From Streptomyces inhibens (GTDB taxonomy: Bacteria; Actinomycetota; Actinomycetes; Streptomycetales; Streptomycetaceae), in contig NZ_QUAC01000198.1 of assembly GCF_003389455.1 (NCBI RefSeq), positions 1 through 39,998 of the forward strand: a DNA stretch of 39,998 nt, given 5' to 3'. The position numbers and the translations under genes are program-made. The notes beneath the pieces were generated by a model. It worked only from the letters and a program-made list of their open reading frames with translations. It ran no database searches and was not told the origin of the DNA. The number at the start of each line of letters is the position of its first letter. Within the stretch, counting starts at the first letter, position 1. Shown here one piece after another: positions 23,433-32,213 of this stretch.

Positions 23433-25547
23433 TCAGGCAGCTGCCGTCGGCGCGATCGGCCGGGCGGCCAGGAGCATCAGGGCCACATCGTCCTGCCGGT
23501 CCGCCTCGCCCTGCCGGTTCTGCAGAAGGGTGTCGGCGAGGCCGTCGGGGCCCTGTGGCGGGGCGTCGTCAAGGCGCCCGGCCAGGTCGGCGACCGCGCG
23601 GTCCAGATCGACGCCCGGGGCTTCGACCAGGCCGTCGGTGTAGAGGACCAGCACGGATTCCGGCGGCAGGGCGATCTCCGTGGCCTCGTACTGGGCATCG
23701 GGCTCGATGCCCAGGAGCAGCCCGGGCGGTACGTCCAGCACCGTGGTGTGCCCGTCGGGGTGGCGCAGGAGGGGCGGTGGATGGCCGGCGCTGGCCAGGC
23801 ACGCCCGCCGGGTACGCAGATCGATATGGACGTACAGGCAGCTGGTGAACAGATCCGGGTCCAGATCGGTCAGCAGCCGGTTCGTACGGGCCAGTACCTC
23901 GGCCGGTGAGGCGCCGGCGGTGGCGTGGGCGTGCACGGCGGTGCGGGCCTGCCCCATCAGGGCGGCGGCCGCCGCGTTGTGCCCCTGTACGTCACCGATG
24001 ACGGCGGCGACGCTGTCCTCGCCGAGCCGGATCAGATCGTAGAAGTCGCCGCCGATGTCCATACCGCGGGTCGACGGCAGGTAACGCGCGGCGACGGCGA
24101 ACCCGGGTACCGGGGGAAGGCTGTGCGGCAGCAGTCCGGCCTGCAGATCATGGGCGAGTTGCTGCTTGGTGTCGTACAGCCGGGCACGGTCCAGTGCCTG
24201 GGCGATCAGCCCCGCCAGCGAGGTGAGGACCTGGCGTTCTTCCACGCTGAAGGTGCGGGGCCGGGTGTACCCGAGGATGCAGCAGCCGACCGGGCGGCCG
24301 GACACGATCAGCGGCAGCACGGCCCGGGCGGCCTTGCCCGTCAGATGCGGCAGCCCCGGGTAGTCGCGTTCCAATTCTTCGGGGCAGGAGAAGAAGCTGG
24401 GCTCGCCGGTGCCGAGGGCGTGTACGGCCGGGCTGTTGGCGGCGCTGAGGGCGACACCTTCGAAGGCGGCGATGGCTTCGGCGGGGTAGCCGCGGTGGCC
24501 GATGGTGCGCAGCCGGCCCGCCTCCGCCGCGTACATGAGCATGCCTTGGGCGCCGAAGGCCGGCACGATCTGATCGGCGACCAGATCGACGACGTCCTGT
24601 ACGCCCACGGCCTCGGTGAGCGCCGCGGACAGATGCAGAACGTGGTAGATCTGCCCGGCCCGCACGGGCACGGACTCCGCAGGGTAGGACGCCACCGGGT
24701 CGTGATCCTCGCCCGAGGGGGTGATCCACACGCTCAGGCCCCGGGCGTCCGGGAACAGGCGGAAGGTGAGCCACTGCTCCGGGGGCCGGAGGGCGGTGAA
24801 GGACGTCGGCCGGCGGCTGATCACCGCGGCGCGGTAGCGGTCCTCGAAGACCGGGTCGCGCAGCCACGGCAGGACTTCCCAGGGGTGCGATCCGATCAGC
24901 CGGGTGTCCTTTTCGCCGAGCAGTTCTTCCGCGCCGGTCGTGACCAGGGTGATGCGGCCGTCCAGGTCCAGCGCGCAGCAGCCGCCGGGCAGCCGCTCCA
25001 CGTAGTCGACCGCCGCCAGCGCCTCCTCCTGGCCGACGGCCCGTACCGGGGGCGGCGACAGCACGCGCGGCACCTCGGCGGGCTCCCCGTCAGGCAGGGG
25101 GCGCTTCGCCAGCAGCGCCGCCAGACGCCGGCAGCCGGCCCGCACCGTCTCGGCCTCGTCCGCCGACAGCTGCGGCGGATGGCCGGCGGGCCACAGCAGC
25201 AGCAAGGCGCCCCGGCGCCCGGTCGTGTCGCTGATCGGAGCCGCGGCCAGCGCGAAGTCGTACGGGACGGCCACCGCTGTACGGGGGAAGTCACGGGTCA
25301 TCTGCTGATGGCCGGCCGCCCACACCAGGCACTGCTGGCGGGTGGCGACGGCGACCGGAATCGGGGCCGCCAGCGCGACCCGGCCCCACGGCTCCAGGAA
25401 CGGCGCCGGGACCCCGCTCATGACGGTCAGCTGCAGCACCGGCTCGTCGGCCGCCAGCACATAGAGCCCGCCCGCGGATGCCCCGGTCTCCCGCATCGCC
25501 CGAAGAAGCGCCCGGTCCACAGCGTCGGACCCGGCTCCGTCGCTCAT
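23433..25547 (-). CDS. GAF-PAS-GAF-PP2C (SpoIIE-type) protein phosphatase
   Basis: The 704-residue protein has an N-terminal GAF-like domain (about 10-150), a PAS domain (about 175-290, with CCALDLDGRITLVTTGAEELLG), a second GAF (about 305-465) and a PP2C domain (about 480-695). Catalytic metal aspartates are in DIGGDFYDLIRL and AVIGDVQGHN, and RQDDVALMLLA closes the domain. It is related in plan to the phosphatase at 14911-17091 but with different sensor order and sequence. It would dephosphorylate a STAS protein or act as a stress sensor. It is divergent from the gas vesicle operon at a distance of 198 nt, so shared regulation is possible but unproven. Confidence 0.92.
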   Translation of the reverse strand: MSDGAGSDAVDRALLRAMRETGASAGGLYVLAADEPVLQLTVMSGVPAPFLEPWGRVALAAPIPVAVATRQQCLVWAAGHQQMTRDFPRTAVAVPYDFALAAAPISDTTGRRGALLLLWPAGHPPQLSADEAETVRAGCRRLAALLAKRPLPDGEPAEVPRVLSPPPVRAVGQEEALAAVDYVERLPGGCCALDLDGRITLVTTGAEELLGEKDTRLIGSHPWEVLPWLRDPVFEDRYRAAVISRRPTSFTALRPPEQWLTFRLFPDARGLSVWITPSGEDHDPVASYPAESVPVRAGQIYHVLHLSAALTEAVGVQDVVDLVADQIVPAFGAQGMLMYAAEAGRLRTIGHRGYPAEAIAAFEGVALSAANSPAVHALGTGEPSFFSCPEELERDYPGLPHLTGKAARAVLPLIVSGRPVGCCILGYTRPRTFSVEERQVLTSLAGLIAQALDRARLYDTKQQLAHDLQAGLLPHSLPPVPGFAVAARYLPSTRGMDIGGDFYDLIRLGEDSVAAVIGDVQGHNAAAAALMGQARTAVHAHATAGASPAEVLARTNRLLTDLDPDLFTSCLYVHIDLRTRRACLASAGHPPPLLRHPDGHTTVLDVPPGLLLGIEPDAQYEATEIALPPESVLVLYTDGLVEAPGVDLDRAVADLAGRLDDAPPQGPDGLADTLLQNRQGEADRQDDVALMLLAARPIAPTAAA

Positions 25548-25745
25548 CTCGCACCTTCACACAGCTGTCGTCATGACGTTCCCACGGGACAGTGCCGACG
25601 TTACGCCGCTCACTGTGGTGCGGCACTCGGGTACGCACTGTGCCCGAGATACCCCGAGTTGCGGTGAGCTGTGGACGTATATCATGTAATGGCGCCTCTT
25701 GAACGTGGCGCGGGCAGCGTGTCGTCTCCGTTCCGGAGAGGGAAC
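25548..25745. promoter_or_regulatory. divergent upstream region of the gas vesicle operon
   Basis: This region separates the phosphatase gene (minus) from gvpO (plus). It contains an inverted repeat, AGTGCCG (25591-25597) with CGGCACT (25621-25627), and an AT-rich motif, TATATCATGTAAT (25678-25690), that could include the gvp -10 region. A possible -35 (TTGCGG, 25659-25664) is at imperfect spacing. Transcription start sites cannot be fixed from sequence. Confidence 0.35.
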
Positions 25746-26147
25746 ATGGCCGCAGGCGAAGAGGACGAGACAGAGCGAGTGCGGCGTCCGTCCGGTAAGA
25801 AGACCGCCAAAAAGACCGCCAGGACAACCAGCAGTGCTCGGGCCGACAGCCGGAAGGGCGAGGGCGAGACGGAGCGCGTGGCCCGCCGAGTTTCGGCGCC
25901 GCGGGCCATGCGGAACGCGGCGGAGCAGCTCCAGCAGCTTCTGGGGCGGGCCCCCGAGTCCGTCTCCGCGGTGAAACCCACGGAGGACGGCTGGCAGGCG
26001 GACGTGGAAGTCCTGGAGCTGGAACGCGTCCCGTCGACCACCAGCGTGATGGCGACCTACCGGGTGGTGCTGGACAAGGAAGGTGAACTGGTGGCATACG
26101 AGCGCATCCGCCGCTACACCCGAAGTCAGATCGACCGGGGCAGCTGA
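25746..26147 (+). CDS. gvpO: gas vesicle protein GvpO
   Basis: The 133-residue protein has the GvpO domain in its C-terminal half: [67 protein letters not shown]. GvpO is found in haloarchaeal and actinobacterial gas vesicle clusters and is required or helpful for vesicle formation; its exact role is unclear. The N-terminal third is lysine/arginine-rich and disordered ([22 protein letters not shown]), one of several charged tails in this locus. The ATG at 25746 follows GGAGAGGGA. It is the first gene of the operon. Confidence 0.9.
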   Translation: MAAGEEDETERVRRPSGKKTAKKTARTTSSARADSRKGEGETERVARRVSAPRAMRNAAEQLQQLLGRAPESVSAVKPTEDGWQADVEVLELERVPSTTSVMATYRVVLDKEGELVAYERIRRYTRSQIDRGS

Positions 26148-26236
26148 AGGCTCCGGATGCCACCGCAGAACCGTTCGCCGAGCGAACTACACGGCCACTC
26201 CGCGCAGGAAGGGGCGAGCCGAGGAAGGGAGGCACC

Positions 26237-26701
26237 GTGACTGTGGTGCCGCAAAGCGGAGGAACCGTCGCCAAGGGTGGCGGCGGAGGCTCCGGCAACC
26301 TCTACGACATCCTCGATCTGATTCTGGACCGCGGACTGGTCATCGACGTCTTCGTACGGGTCTCGTTGGTCGGCATCGAGATCCTCAAGATCGACGCCCG
26401 GATCGTCGTGGCCAGCGTGGACACCTACCTGCGCTTCGCCGAGGCGTGCAACCGCCTCGACCTGGAGGAGGGGCGCAAGGCGCCCTCCCAACTGACCGAC
26501 ATCGTCGGCGAGGTCACCGAGGGTGGCTCGCACGGCAAGGCCAAGGGAGCGCTGAGCGGGGCCGCCGAGGCGGTGACCGACGCTCTCAAGGGCGGAAGCG
26601 AGGACGACGAGGAAGAAAAGGAACCCGCGGAGCGGCGCAAGGAGCACGCGGAAAAGCGGGAGCGGCCGGCTCGTCGCCCGGTCCGGCGCCGGAAGGAATG
26701 A
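26237..26701 (+). CDS. gvpA: gas vesicle structural protein GvpA
   Basis: The 154-residue protein holds the conserved GvpA core at residues 22-78: [49 protein letters not shown]. This is the small hydrophobic coil-and-strand unit that polymerises into the vesicle wall. Unlike the roughly 70-residue GvpA of cyanobacteria, it has a glycine-rich leader and a long charged C-terminal tail ending in arginine/lysine clusters, as in many actinobacterial forms. The GTG at 26237 has GGAGG upstream. It is followed after 3 nt by gvpF, so the genes are tightly linked. Confidence 0.93.
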   Translation: MTVVPQSGGTVAKGGGGGSGNLYDILDLILDRGLVIDVFVRVSLVGIEILKIDARIVVASVDTYLRFAEACNRLDLEEGRKAPSQLTDIVGEVTEGGSHGKAKGALSGAAEAVTDALKGGSEDDEEEKEPAERRKEHAEKRERPARRPVRRRKE

Positions 26702-26704
26702 GCC

Positions 26705-27418
26705 ATGGCCGTATACGTCTACTCCATCGTCGCGACCGACCATCCCCAGCGGCTGGACGGTCTCGACGGGGTGGGGGACCCGCCCACCGCCCTTCGCACG
26801 GTGCACGCGAAAAAACTGTCCGCGGTCGTCAGCGACGCCCCCGAGGAGCTACGGCCCAAACGCCGGGACCTCGGCGCCCACCAGGCCGTCCAGGAGCGGC
26901 TCATGGCCGACGGCACAGTCCTGCCGCTGCAGTTCGGTTTCACCACCACGAACGACGACGCCGTACGCGAGGTGCTGGAGGAGCGTACGGACGAATTCAC
27001 CGAACGGTTGCAGGCGCTGAAGGGCTGCGCCGAATACCACCTGAAATGCGCTCAGGACGAGGACGCGATGCTGCGCCAGATCCTTAGGGAGTCCGACGAG
27101 GCGCGTCGGCTCAACGAGGACATCAGAAGCGGCAATGCGAGCCCGGATCTGCCGTTCGCGCTCGGTGAACTGGTCGCGAAGGAAGTAGAGGCGCGCCAGG
27201 AGCGGCTCGCCGCGGCGGTCGTCGACGCACTGCGCGAGTTCGCCCGTGAGGAGAGCGCGTCGAGGCCGACCGGCAACGACTTCGTGAGCGTGTCCTTCCT
27301 GGTGAACCAGAAGGACGAAAAGCGCCTCCGCGCCGCCGAGCAGGAGCTCGCCGAGGAGCTGGGCGAGGACTTCGATCTGCGGCTGCGCGGGCCACTGCCC
27401 GCCTACAGCTTCGTCTAG
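26705..27418 (+). CDS. gvpF: gas vesicle protein GvpF (GvpF/L family)
   Basis: The 237-residue protein has the GvpF/L pattern: an N-terminal ferredoxin-like domain starting VYVYSIV, the segment QAVQERLMADGTVLPLQFGFTTTNDDAVREVLEE, and the C-terminal LRGPLPAYSFV motif typical of the family. GvpF binds GvpA and is thought to help nucleate or chaperone wall assembly. It is packed between gvpA (3 nt) and gvpG (9 nt). Confidence 0.93.
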   Translation: MAVYVYSIVATDHPQRLDGLDGVGDPPTALRTVHAKKLSAVVSDAPEELRPKRRDLGAHQAVQERLMADGTVLPLQFGFTTTNDDAVREVLEERTDEFTERLQALKGCAEYHLKCAQDEDAMLRQILRESDEARRLNEDIRSGNASPDLPFALGELVAKEVEARQERLAAAVVDALREFAREESASRPTGNDFVSVSFLVNQKDEKRLRAAEQELAEELGEDFDLRLRGPLPAYSFV

Positions 27419-27427
27419 GGAGACGTC

Positions 27428-27679
27428 ATGGGCCTGCTGACTCAGCTCGGCACCTTTCCGCTGGCGCCGGTGCGCGGCGTGGCCTGGGTCATGGAGCGCG
27501 TGATGGAGGCCGCGGAGAACGAGTACTACGACACCGAACCCGTCGAGCGGGAACTCGCCGAGCTGGAGCGAGCGCTCCTGGCGGGAGACATCGACGAGGA
27601 AACCTTCGACCGGCGCGAGGACGAACTGCTGGACCGGCTGGACGAGATCAGGGCCCATGAGCAGGGCACCGACACCTGA
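27428..27679 (+). CDS. gvpG: gas vesicle protein GvpG
   Basis: The 83-residue protein has the GvpG layout. A hydrophobic start, MGLLTQLGTFPLAPVRGVAWVMERV, is followed by a helical acidic segment rich in ELAELERALLAGDIDEETFDRREDELLDRL. GvpG is an accessory assembly protein found next to gvpF in most clusters. In S. coelicolor-like clusters two genes (gvpY and gvpZ) follow here; in this window they are instead in an opposing operon near 31-33 kb. Confidence 0.9.
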   Translation: MGLLTQLGTFPLAPVRGVAWVMERVMEAAENEYYDTEPVERELAELERALLAGDIDEETFDRREDELLDRLDEIRAHEQGTDT

Positions 27680-27755
27680 TCGCGACAGCTGACTCCGGAG
27701 GGCGTCCCGCGCTCCCGTCCGGACGCCGGGTTACCAGGGAATCGAGGTAGTGGCC

Positions 27756-28226
27756 GTGTCGGAACCCGTTGCCAGGAGACTTGGCGAACTCCCGTCCAGG
27801 TCCGCCCAGTACGGCCAGGGCTCATCGGCCAATCTCGCCGACATACTGGAGCGGGTCCTGGACAAGGGCATCGTCATCGCGGGCGATATCCAGATCAACC
27901 TCCTCGACATCGAACTGCTCACCATCAAGCTGCGGCTGCTGGTGGCGTCGGTGGACAAGGCCAAGGAGATGGGCATCGACTGGTGGGAGCACGACCCCGC
28001 ACTGTCGTCCCGCGCCGCCAACGGCGGCTACCACTCGCTCGCCGAGGAGAACAAGCGGCTGCGCGCCGAGATCGAGGCCCTGCGCGAGGGCGGTGAACTG
28101 CCCCCCGCCGAGGACGAGGACGAGGACGAGGAGAGCCGCCCGGCCGCCACCCGGCGTCCCTCGCGTACCTCACGCACCAAACGGGCCGAGTCGAGCCCCC
28201 GCGGCAAGAAGCGGGACGAGTCATGA
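27756..28226 (+). CDS. gvpJ: gas vesicle protein GvpJ (GvpA-family paralogue)
   Basis: This 156-residue GvpA/J-family protein has its core at about residues 26-75: NLADILERVLDKGIVIAGDIQINLLDIELLTIKLRLLVASVDKAK. The core is followed by a coiled-coil-prone segment and a tail that is first acidic (PPAEDEDEDEESR) and then basic (RRPSRTSRTKRAESSPRGKKR). I prefer the GTG at 27756, 8 nt after GAGG; the GTG at 27750 is only 2 nt from it. GvpJ is a minor wall protein that helps set vesicle shape, probably at tips. Confidence 0.88.
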   Translation: MSEPVARRLGELPSRSAQYGQGSSANLADILERVLDKGIVIAGDIQINLLDIELLTIKLRLLVASVDKAKEMGIDWWEHDPALSSRAANGGYHSLAEENKRLRAEIEALREGGELPPAEDEDEDEESRPAATRRPSRTSRTKRAESSPRGKKRDES

Positions 28227-29038
28227 CCGAGGCCATCAGCTACGCCTACGCCGTGGCGCGGGACGCCGACGGATCGCTGGAGGAGGAGCTGTCCGGGCTC
28301 CCCGGCGTGGCGGATGCGCCGGTGCATCTGGTGCGCACCGGACACCGCGGTGACGTGGTCGTCGCGGTCAGCCCGGTGCCCGAGCAGGACTTCCAGGAGG
28401 ACGCACTGCGCGCACACCTCGAAGACCTGGACTGGCTGGAGTCGGTCGCCCGCGCCCATCACCGGGTGATCGAGGCGCTGGCCGCGCGCACCACCGTCCT
28501 GCCGCTCCGCCTGGCCACCGTCTACCTCGACGACGAACGGGTGCGGCAGATGCTCGACGTCCGTCTGGAGGCGTTCGCCGACCGGCTGTCCGAGCTGGCC
28601 GCGCATGTGGAGTGGGGCGTCAAGATCTACGTCGAGGCGCCCGCGGCCGACGAGAGTCCGGCGGAGCCGTCCGCGGAGCCGGACCTGAGCCCCGGACGCG
28701 CCTACCTCAGCCACCGCAGAGCGCAGCGCCATGCCCGCGAGGACGCCTACCGCGAAGCCGAACAGGCGGCCCGGCACGTCGAGGACGCGGCCCGCGGTGT
28801 GGCGGTCGACCGGGTCCAGCACCGGACGCAGCAGGGCGAACTCGCCCGCGGGCCGGGGGAGAACGTCGTCAACGACGCCTACCTCGTACCGCTGGAGCAC
28901 GCCGAACGGTTCCGCACCGACGTGCTGCGGGCGGCCGAGGGATTTCCCGGGGTACGCGTCGAGGTCACCGGGCCCTGGGCCCCCTACTCGTTCGCCACCC
29001 CCGCCGAAGCCGAACCATTGAAGAGGGCCGCGCCGTGA
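28223..29038 (+). CDS. gvpL: gas vesicle protein GvpL (GvpF/L family)
   Basis: The 271-residue protein is a second GvpF/L member: ISYAYAVARDADG at the start, HHRVIEALAARTTVLPLRLATVYLDDERVRQML in the middle, and VRVEVTGPWAPYSF at the end. It is longer than GvpF because of a charged, alanine-rich helical insert. It overlaps gvpJ by 4 nt (ATGA) and gvpS by 4 nt (GTGA), which implies coupled translation. GvpL is thought to act as a hub for accessory proteins in assembly. Confidence 0.9.
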   Translation: MTEAISYAYAVARDADGSLEEELSGLPGVADAPVHLVRTGHRGDVVVAVSPVPEQDFQEDALRAHLEDLDWLESVARAHHRVIEALAARTTVLPLRLATVYLDDERVRQMLDVRLEAFADRLSELAAHVEWGVKIYVEAPAADESPAEPSAEPDLSPGRAYLSHRRAQRHAREDAYREAEQAARHVEDAARGVAVDRVQHRTQQGELARGPGENVVNDAYLVPLEHAERFRTDVLRAAEGFPGVRVEVTGPWAPYSFATPAEAEPLKRAAP

Positions 29039-29280
29039 GGGCGGCGGGCGGGCCGCCGGCCACGGCGGAAGAGCCGCTGCCGGACCGGCAGATCGCGCTG
29101 ATCGACCTGCTGGACCGGCTGCTGAGCGGAGGTGTGGTCCTCACCGGTGACATCGTGCTGTCGATCGCCGATATCGACCTCGTACGCGTCTCGCTGAACG
29201 CGCTGATCGTCTCCATCAGCGAACAGAACCTCTCCCCGTGGCCTGCCGTCACACCCCTGGGAGACGGTCATGACAGGTGA
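29035..29280 (+). CDS. gvpS: gas vesicle protein GvpS (small GvpA-family paralogue)
   Basis: The 81-residue protein carries a GvpA-family core at about residues 18-63: RQIALIDLLDRLLSGGVVLTGDIVLSIADIDLVRVSLNALIVSISEQ. With GvpA and GvpJ it makes three wall-type proteins in the cluster. It overlaps gvpL by 4 nt and gvpK by 11 nt, so all three are translated in tight coupling. The GTG start at 29035 fixes the overlap with the gvpL stop. Confidence 0.88.
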   Translation: MRAAGGPPATAEEPLPDRQIALIDLLDRLLSGGVVLTGDIVLSIADIDLVRVSLNALIVSISEQNLSPWPAVTPLGDGHDR

Positions 29281-29677
29281 AGTCCCAAGGCCCGCCGACC
29301 GCTTCGACGACGTCGCCGAAGCGGCCGGCCGCGCCTTCCGGCTGCTGCCCGCGGCACCGCAGGACCTCCAGCCGCCGCGCGGCACGGCGGCGGGGAGCGG
29401 CACACACCGGGTCACCACCAACCCCGACACGGTGGAACGGGACCTGATCAAGCTCGTTCTCACCCTCGTCGAACTGCTGCGACAGCTCATGGAACGCCAG
29501 GCGCTGCACCGGGTCGACGTCGGAGATCTCACCGAGGAACAGGAGGAGCGGCTGGGCGCCACACTCATGATTCTGCACGAGCGCATGGTGGAGCTCTGTG
29601 CCCGATACGACCTTTCCATGCAAGACCTCAATCTCGATCTCGGACCTCTCGGGACGTTGCTGCCACCGTCCGAATGA
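29270..29677 (+). CDS. gvpK: gas vesicle protein GvpK
   Basis: The 135-residue protein matches GvpK, with a disordered start followed by the family core TTNPDTVERDLIKLVLTLVELLRQLMERQALHRVDVGDLTEEQEERLGATLMILHERMVELC. It ends with DLSMQDLNLDLGPLGTLL. It is an accessory protein needed for proper vesicle formation. It is the last recognised gvp gene of the plus-strand operon. Confidence 0.92.
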   Translation: MTGEVPRPADRFDDVAEAAGRAFRLLPAAPQDLQPPRGTAAGSGTHRVTTNPDTVERDLIKLVLTLVELLRQLMERQALHRVDVGDLTEEQEERLGATLMILHERMVELCARYDLSMQDLNLDLGPLGTLLPPSE

Positions 29678-29735
29678 CAGCCGGCCGACCGGCCGAACCC
29701 CGCTTGCTCGGCCGAAGGCCCTGAAGGAGCACGAC

Positions 29736-29909
29736 ATGGGCATCAGAAAGAAGAGCAAGAACATCGGCGACATAGCCGAAGGAAAGGCGAAGGAAACCAC
29801 CGGGAAGGCCCTCGGCAACGAAAGCCTGGAGAAGAAGGGAAAGATGGAGAAGGCCAAGGGCAAGGTGAAGCAGGCAGTGGAACGGGGCAAGGACACGCTC
29901 AGGCACTGA
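29736..29909 (+). CDS. CsbD-family stress protein
   Basis: The 57-residue, lysine/glutamate-rich protein has the CsbD pattern (GDIAEGKAKETTGKALGNESLEKKGKMEKAKGKVKQAVE). CsbD proteins are small, probably disordered or helical general-stress proteins; in Bacillus csbD is under sigma-B. The ATG at 29736 follows AAGGAG. It lies 58 nt after gvpK and before the operon terminator, so it is probably part of the gas vesicle transcript. Confidence 0.88.
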   Translation: MGIRKKSKNIGDIAEGKAKETTGKALGNESLEKKGKMEKAKGKVKQAVERGKDTLRH

Positions 29910-29920
29910 CCGCCACCGCC

Positions 29921-29959
29921 CGGCCCCCGCCGCCGCACTCCCCGCGACGACGGGGGCCG
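29921..29959 (+). terminator. terminator after the gas vesicle operon
   Basis: CGGCCCCCG (29921-29929) and CGGGGGCCG (29951-29959) form a perfect 9-bp GC-only stem around a 21-nt loop, 12 nt after the CsbD stop codon. There is no U-tract. Confidence 0.6.
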
Positions 29960-29967
29960 CCCTTGCG

Positions 29968-30228
29968 ATGCGGCTGCTCGTGCCGCCCGCCGACCGGGCC
30001 TGGATCGTGACCACCGATGCCGACTCACGAGTACCGCCCCGTTGGCTCGCCCACCGGCACCGCCGGCGGACGTCGCGGACCGGCCCCGCGCTCCGGGTGC
30101 GGAGCGCGGCGAGGATCCGTACGGTCGAAGAGGCCCTGCGCACCACGACAGCTCAGCCCGGCGCCTGCCCGGACGAGGAGAGCCGCAGCGGTAGCGCCGC
30201 CGACCCCCGGCACACACGTGGAGGATCA
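29968..30228 (+). pseudogene. glycosyltransferase family 2 fragment in the intergenic region
   Basis: Between the gvp terminator and the F420-type gene one plus-strand frame reads PADRAWIVTTDADSRVPPRW followed by LAHRH (about 29985-30060). This matches the DADSxVPxxWL metal-binding neighbourhood of family 2 glycosyltransferases. The rest of the frame is low-complexity arginine-rich sequence and the other catalytic motifs are absent. It looks like a short remnant of a deleted gene. The remaining sequence up to 30228 shows only the ribosome site GGAGGA for the next gene. Confidence 0.45.
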
Positions 30229-31185
30229 ATGGCTGAGTACGGCTACTTCCTGTCCTGCGAGGAGCACGGCCCGGCCGCGCTCGTCGAGCAGGCACGGATG
30301 GCCGAGCAGGCCGGATTCACCTCGCTGTGGATCTCCGACCACTTCCACCCGTGGAACGACGCACAGGGCCAGAGCCCCTTCGTATGGTCGGTGATCGGCG
30401 CACTGTCCGAGGCCACCTCGCTGCCCATCGAGACCGCGGTGACCTGCCCGATCATGCGGCTCCACCCCGCCGTCACCGCCCAGGCGGCCGCCACCGCCGC
30501 CGTCCAGACCCAGGGCCGCTTCCGGCTCGGGGTGGGAACCGGCGAGGCGCTGAACGAACACGTCCTGGGTGATCCCTGGCCGCGGGCGGCGGTGCGACTG
30601 GAGATGCTGGAAGAGGCCGTTCAGGTGATGCGCCAGCTCTTCGCGGGCGACGAGGTGAGCCACCACGGCAAGCACTACGCGGTCGAGAACGCGCGCCTGT
30701 ACACCCTTCCCGACGAGCCGGTGCCCATCGACGTATCCGGCTTCGGTCCGGCCGCGACCGAGCTGGCCGGACGCGTCGGGGACGGCTTCCTCACCATGGA
30801 GCCCGACGCCGAGGCCGTGGAGCGGTTCCGGCGCAGCGGCGGCGGTTCGAAGCCGGCCATGGGCGGACTGAAGGTGTGCTGGTCCAGCGACCGCGAGGAG
30901 GCGCTACGGACCGCACACCGGCTCTGGGCCACCGAACAGCTGCCCGGCGAGCTGCCGCAGATCCTCCCCACACCCCGCCACTTCGAGCAGGCCGCCGAAC
31001 TGATCAGCCCCGATCGCGTCGCGGAGAGCGTGCTCTGCGGAGACGATGTGGAAGCGCATCTCGCCGCGATCACCGCGTACACCAAGGCGGGCTTCGATAC
31101 CGTCTGCGTCCATCAGATCGGGCACGGCCCGCGGGGCTTCTTCGACTTCTACCGCACCAAAGTGCTTCCCCAGCTACCGCAGTGA
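30229..31185 (+). CDS. F420-dependent luciferase-like oxidoreductase (G6PDH-like, TIGR03557 type)
   Basis: This is a 318-residue TIM-barrel protein of the luciferase-like monooxygenase superfamily. It begins EYGYFLSCEEHGPAALVEQARMAEQAGFTSLWISDHFHPW, the pattern of the F420-dependent glucose-6-phosphate dehydrogenase-like group. Further markers are TAVTCPIMRLHPAVTAQAAAT, FRLGVGTGEALNEHVLG and the terminal HQIGHGPRGFFDFYRTKVLPQL. Coenzyme F420 use is inferred from the family. The ATG at 30229 follows GGAGGA. It sits between two opposing gas vesicle operons, an arrangement whose meaning is unclear; it may simply be carried along. Confidence 0.88.
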   Translation: MAEYGYFLSCEEHGPAALVEQARMAEQAGFTSLWISDHFHPWNDAQGQSPFVWSVIGALSEATSLPIETAVTCPIMRLHPAVTAQAAATAAVQTQGRFRLGVGTGEALNEHVLGDPWPRAAVRLEMLEEAVQVMRQLFAGDEVSHHGKHYAVENARLYTLPDEPVPIDVSGFGPAATELAGRVGDGFLTMEPDAEAVERFRRSGGGSKPAMGGLKVCWSSDREEALRTAHRLWATEQLPGELPQILPTPRHFEQAAELISPDRVAESVLCGDDVEAHLAAITAYTKAGFDTVCVHQIGHGPRGFFDFYRTKVLPQLPQ

Positions 31186-31209
31186 CACCCCGGCTACCGC
31201 AGTGACACC
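31173..31209 (+). repeat. 20-bp tandem repeat over the stop codon
   Basis: GCTACCGCAGTGACACC occurs at 31173-31189 and again at 31193-31209, a 20-bp period. The first copy encodes the last residues and stop of the F420-type gene; the second copy lies in the convergent gap. This is a local slippage duplication with no effect on the protein. Confidence 0.8.
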
Positions 31210-31238
31210 GCACGAGGCCGTCGCCGGGCGTCGCACGA

Positions 31239-32207
31239 TCACTCCTCCTCGTCCTCGGCCTCTTCGTCTTCCTCTTCTTCGCCGGCTTCTTCGTCGGCCT
31301 CTTCCCAGTCCTCGTCCTCGGCCTCGCCGTCCTCCTCGGCCTCGCCGTCCTCCTCCTCGTACTCCTCGTCCTCGTCGTAGCCTTCGGCCTCGGCCTCTTC
31401 CTCCTCGACGGCCTCTTCATGGGTCCGTACGACCTCGCCGTCGCGCACTTCACCGCGCCAGCCGTCAGGCTCCTCGTCGGTGAGCGTGACGTAGCGCTGG
31501 AAGTGCTTGAAGTCCAGCCGCAGCCGCCGCCCCTGCACGCGCCACAGATTTCCGGTCTTCTCGAAGAACCCCGAGGCGTAGTACTCGACGACCAGCACGA
31601 TGCGGGTCAGGTTGGGGCCGAGTTCATGGAAACTGACGGCACCCCGGGTCGATCCCTTGGCGCCCTCGGACGTCCAGACGATGCGTTCGTCCGGCACCTG
31701 CTCCTGGACGGTGGCTTTCCAGCCGCGGGTCGACGGGCCGACCTTGGCCTTCCAGTCACTGGTCGTCTCATCGCTCTGCGACACACTGCGGACGCCCTTG
31801 GTGAAGGTGTTGAACTTCTCGTACCGCGTCCAGTGGTCATAGGCGGTACGCAACGGCACTCCGACATCGAGGACCTCGATGATGTTGGTGACCTTCTGGT
31901 CTCCCGACTTGCGTCCTTTACCGCCTCCGAGGACCTCCTTGGCCTTGCCCACAATCTTGTCCTTGACGTCCTGCGCCTTTCCGCTGATCACGGCCTTGAG
32001 GGGGGAGTCGCCCCCGAGGAGGTTGGCCCCGATCTTGGACAGCGAACCGCCGCTCTGGGCGACGTCGGTGAGCTGGCCCGTCACATCCATCAGCTTGTCG
32101 CCGGCCCGTTCGGCCAGATTCCCCGCCCACGCCGTCACAAAGCCCCCGAGCTCGTCCTTCAGTCGATCGAGCCCCGAGTCCGCGTTGTCCTGTCCCGTCT
32201 TGGCCAT
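31239..32207 (-). CDS. gvpZ: SRPBCC-family gas vesicle-associated protein (GvpZ-like) with acidic tail
   Basis: The 322-residue protein begins with a helical, lysine-rich segment, then an SRPBCC domain (about 105-245: [61 protein letters not shown]). It ends in a strongly acidic tail of about 55 residues made almost only of E, D, A, G and Y. A protein of this type is called GvpZ in Streptomyces gas vesicle clusters, where it usually lies between gvpG and gvpJ. Here it is in an opposing operon with the GvpY-like gene, 6 nt after that gene's stop. A role in vesicles is inferred from these cluster associations; no mechanism is known. Confidence 0.75.
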   Translation of the reverse strand: MAKTGQDNADSGLDRLKDELGGFVTAWAGNLAERAGDKLMDVTGQLTDVAQSGGSLSKIGANLLGGDSPLKAVISGKAQDVKDKIVGKAKEVLGGGKGRKSGDQKVTNIIEVLDVGVPLRTAYDHWTRYEKFNTFTKGVRSVSQSDETTSDWKAKVGPSTRGWKATVQEQVPDERIVWTSEGAKGSTRGAVSFHELGPNLTRIVLVVEYYASGFFEKTGNLWRVQGRRLRLDFKHFQRYVTLTDEEPDGWRGEVRDGEVVRTHEEAVEEEEAEAEGYDEDEEYEEEDGEAEEDGEAEDEDWEEADEEAGEEEEDEEAEDEEE

Positions 32208-32213
32208 AACCGG

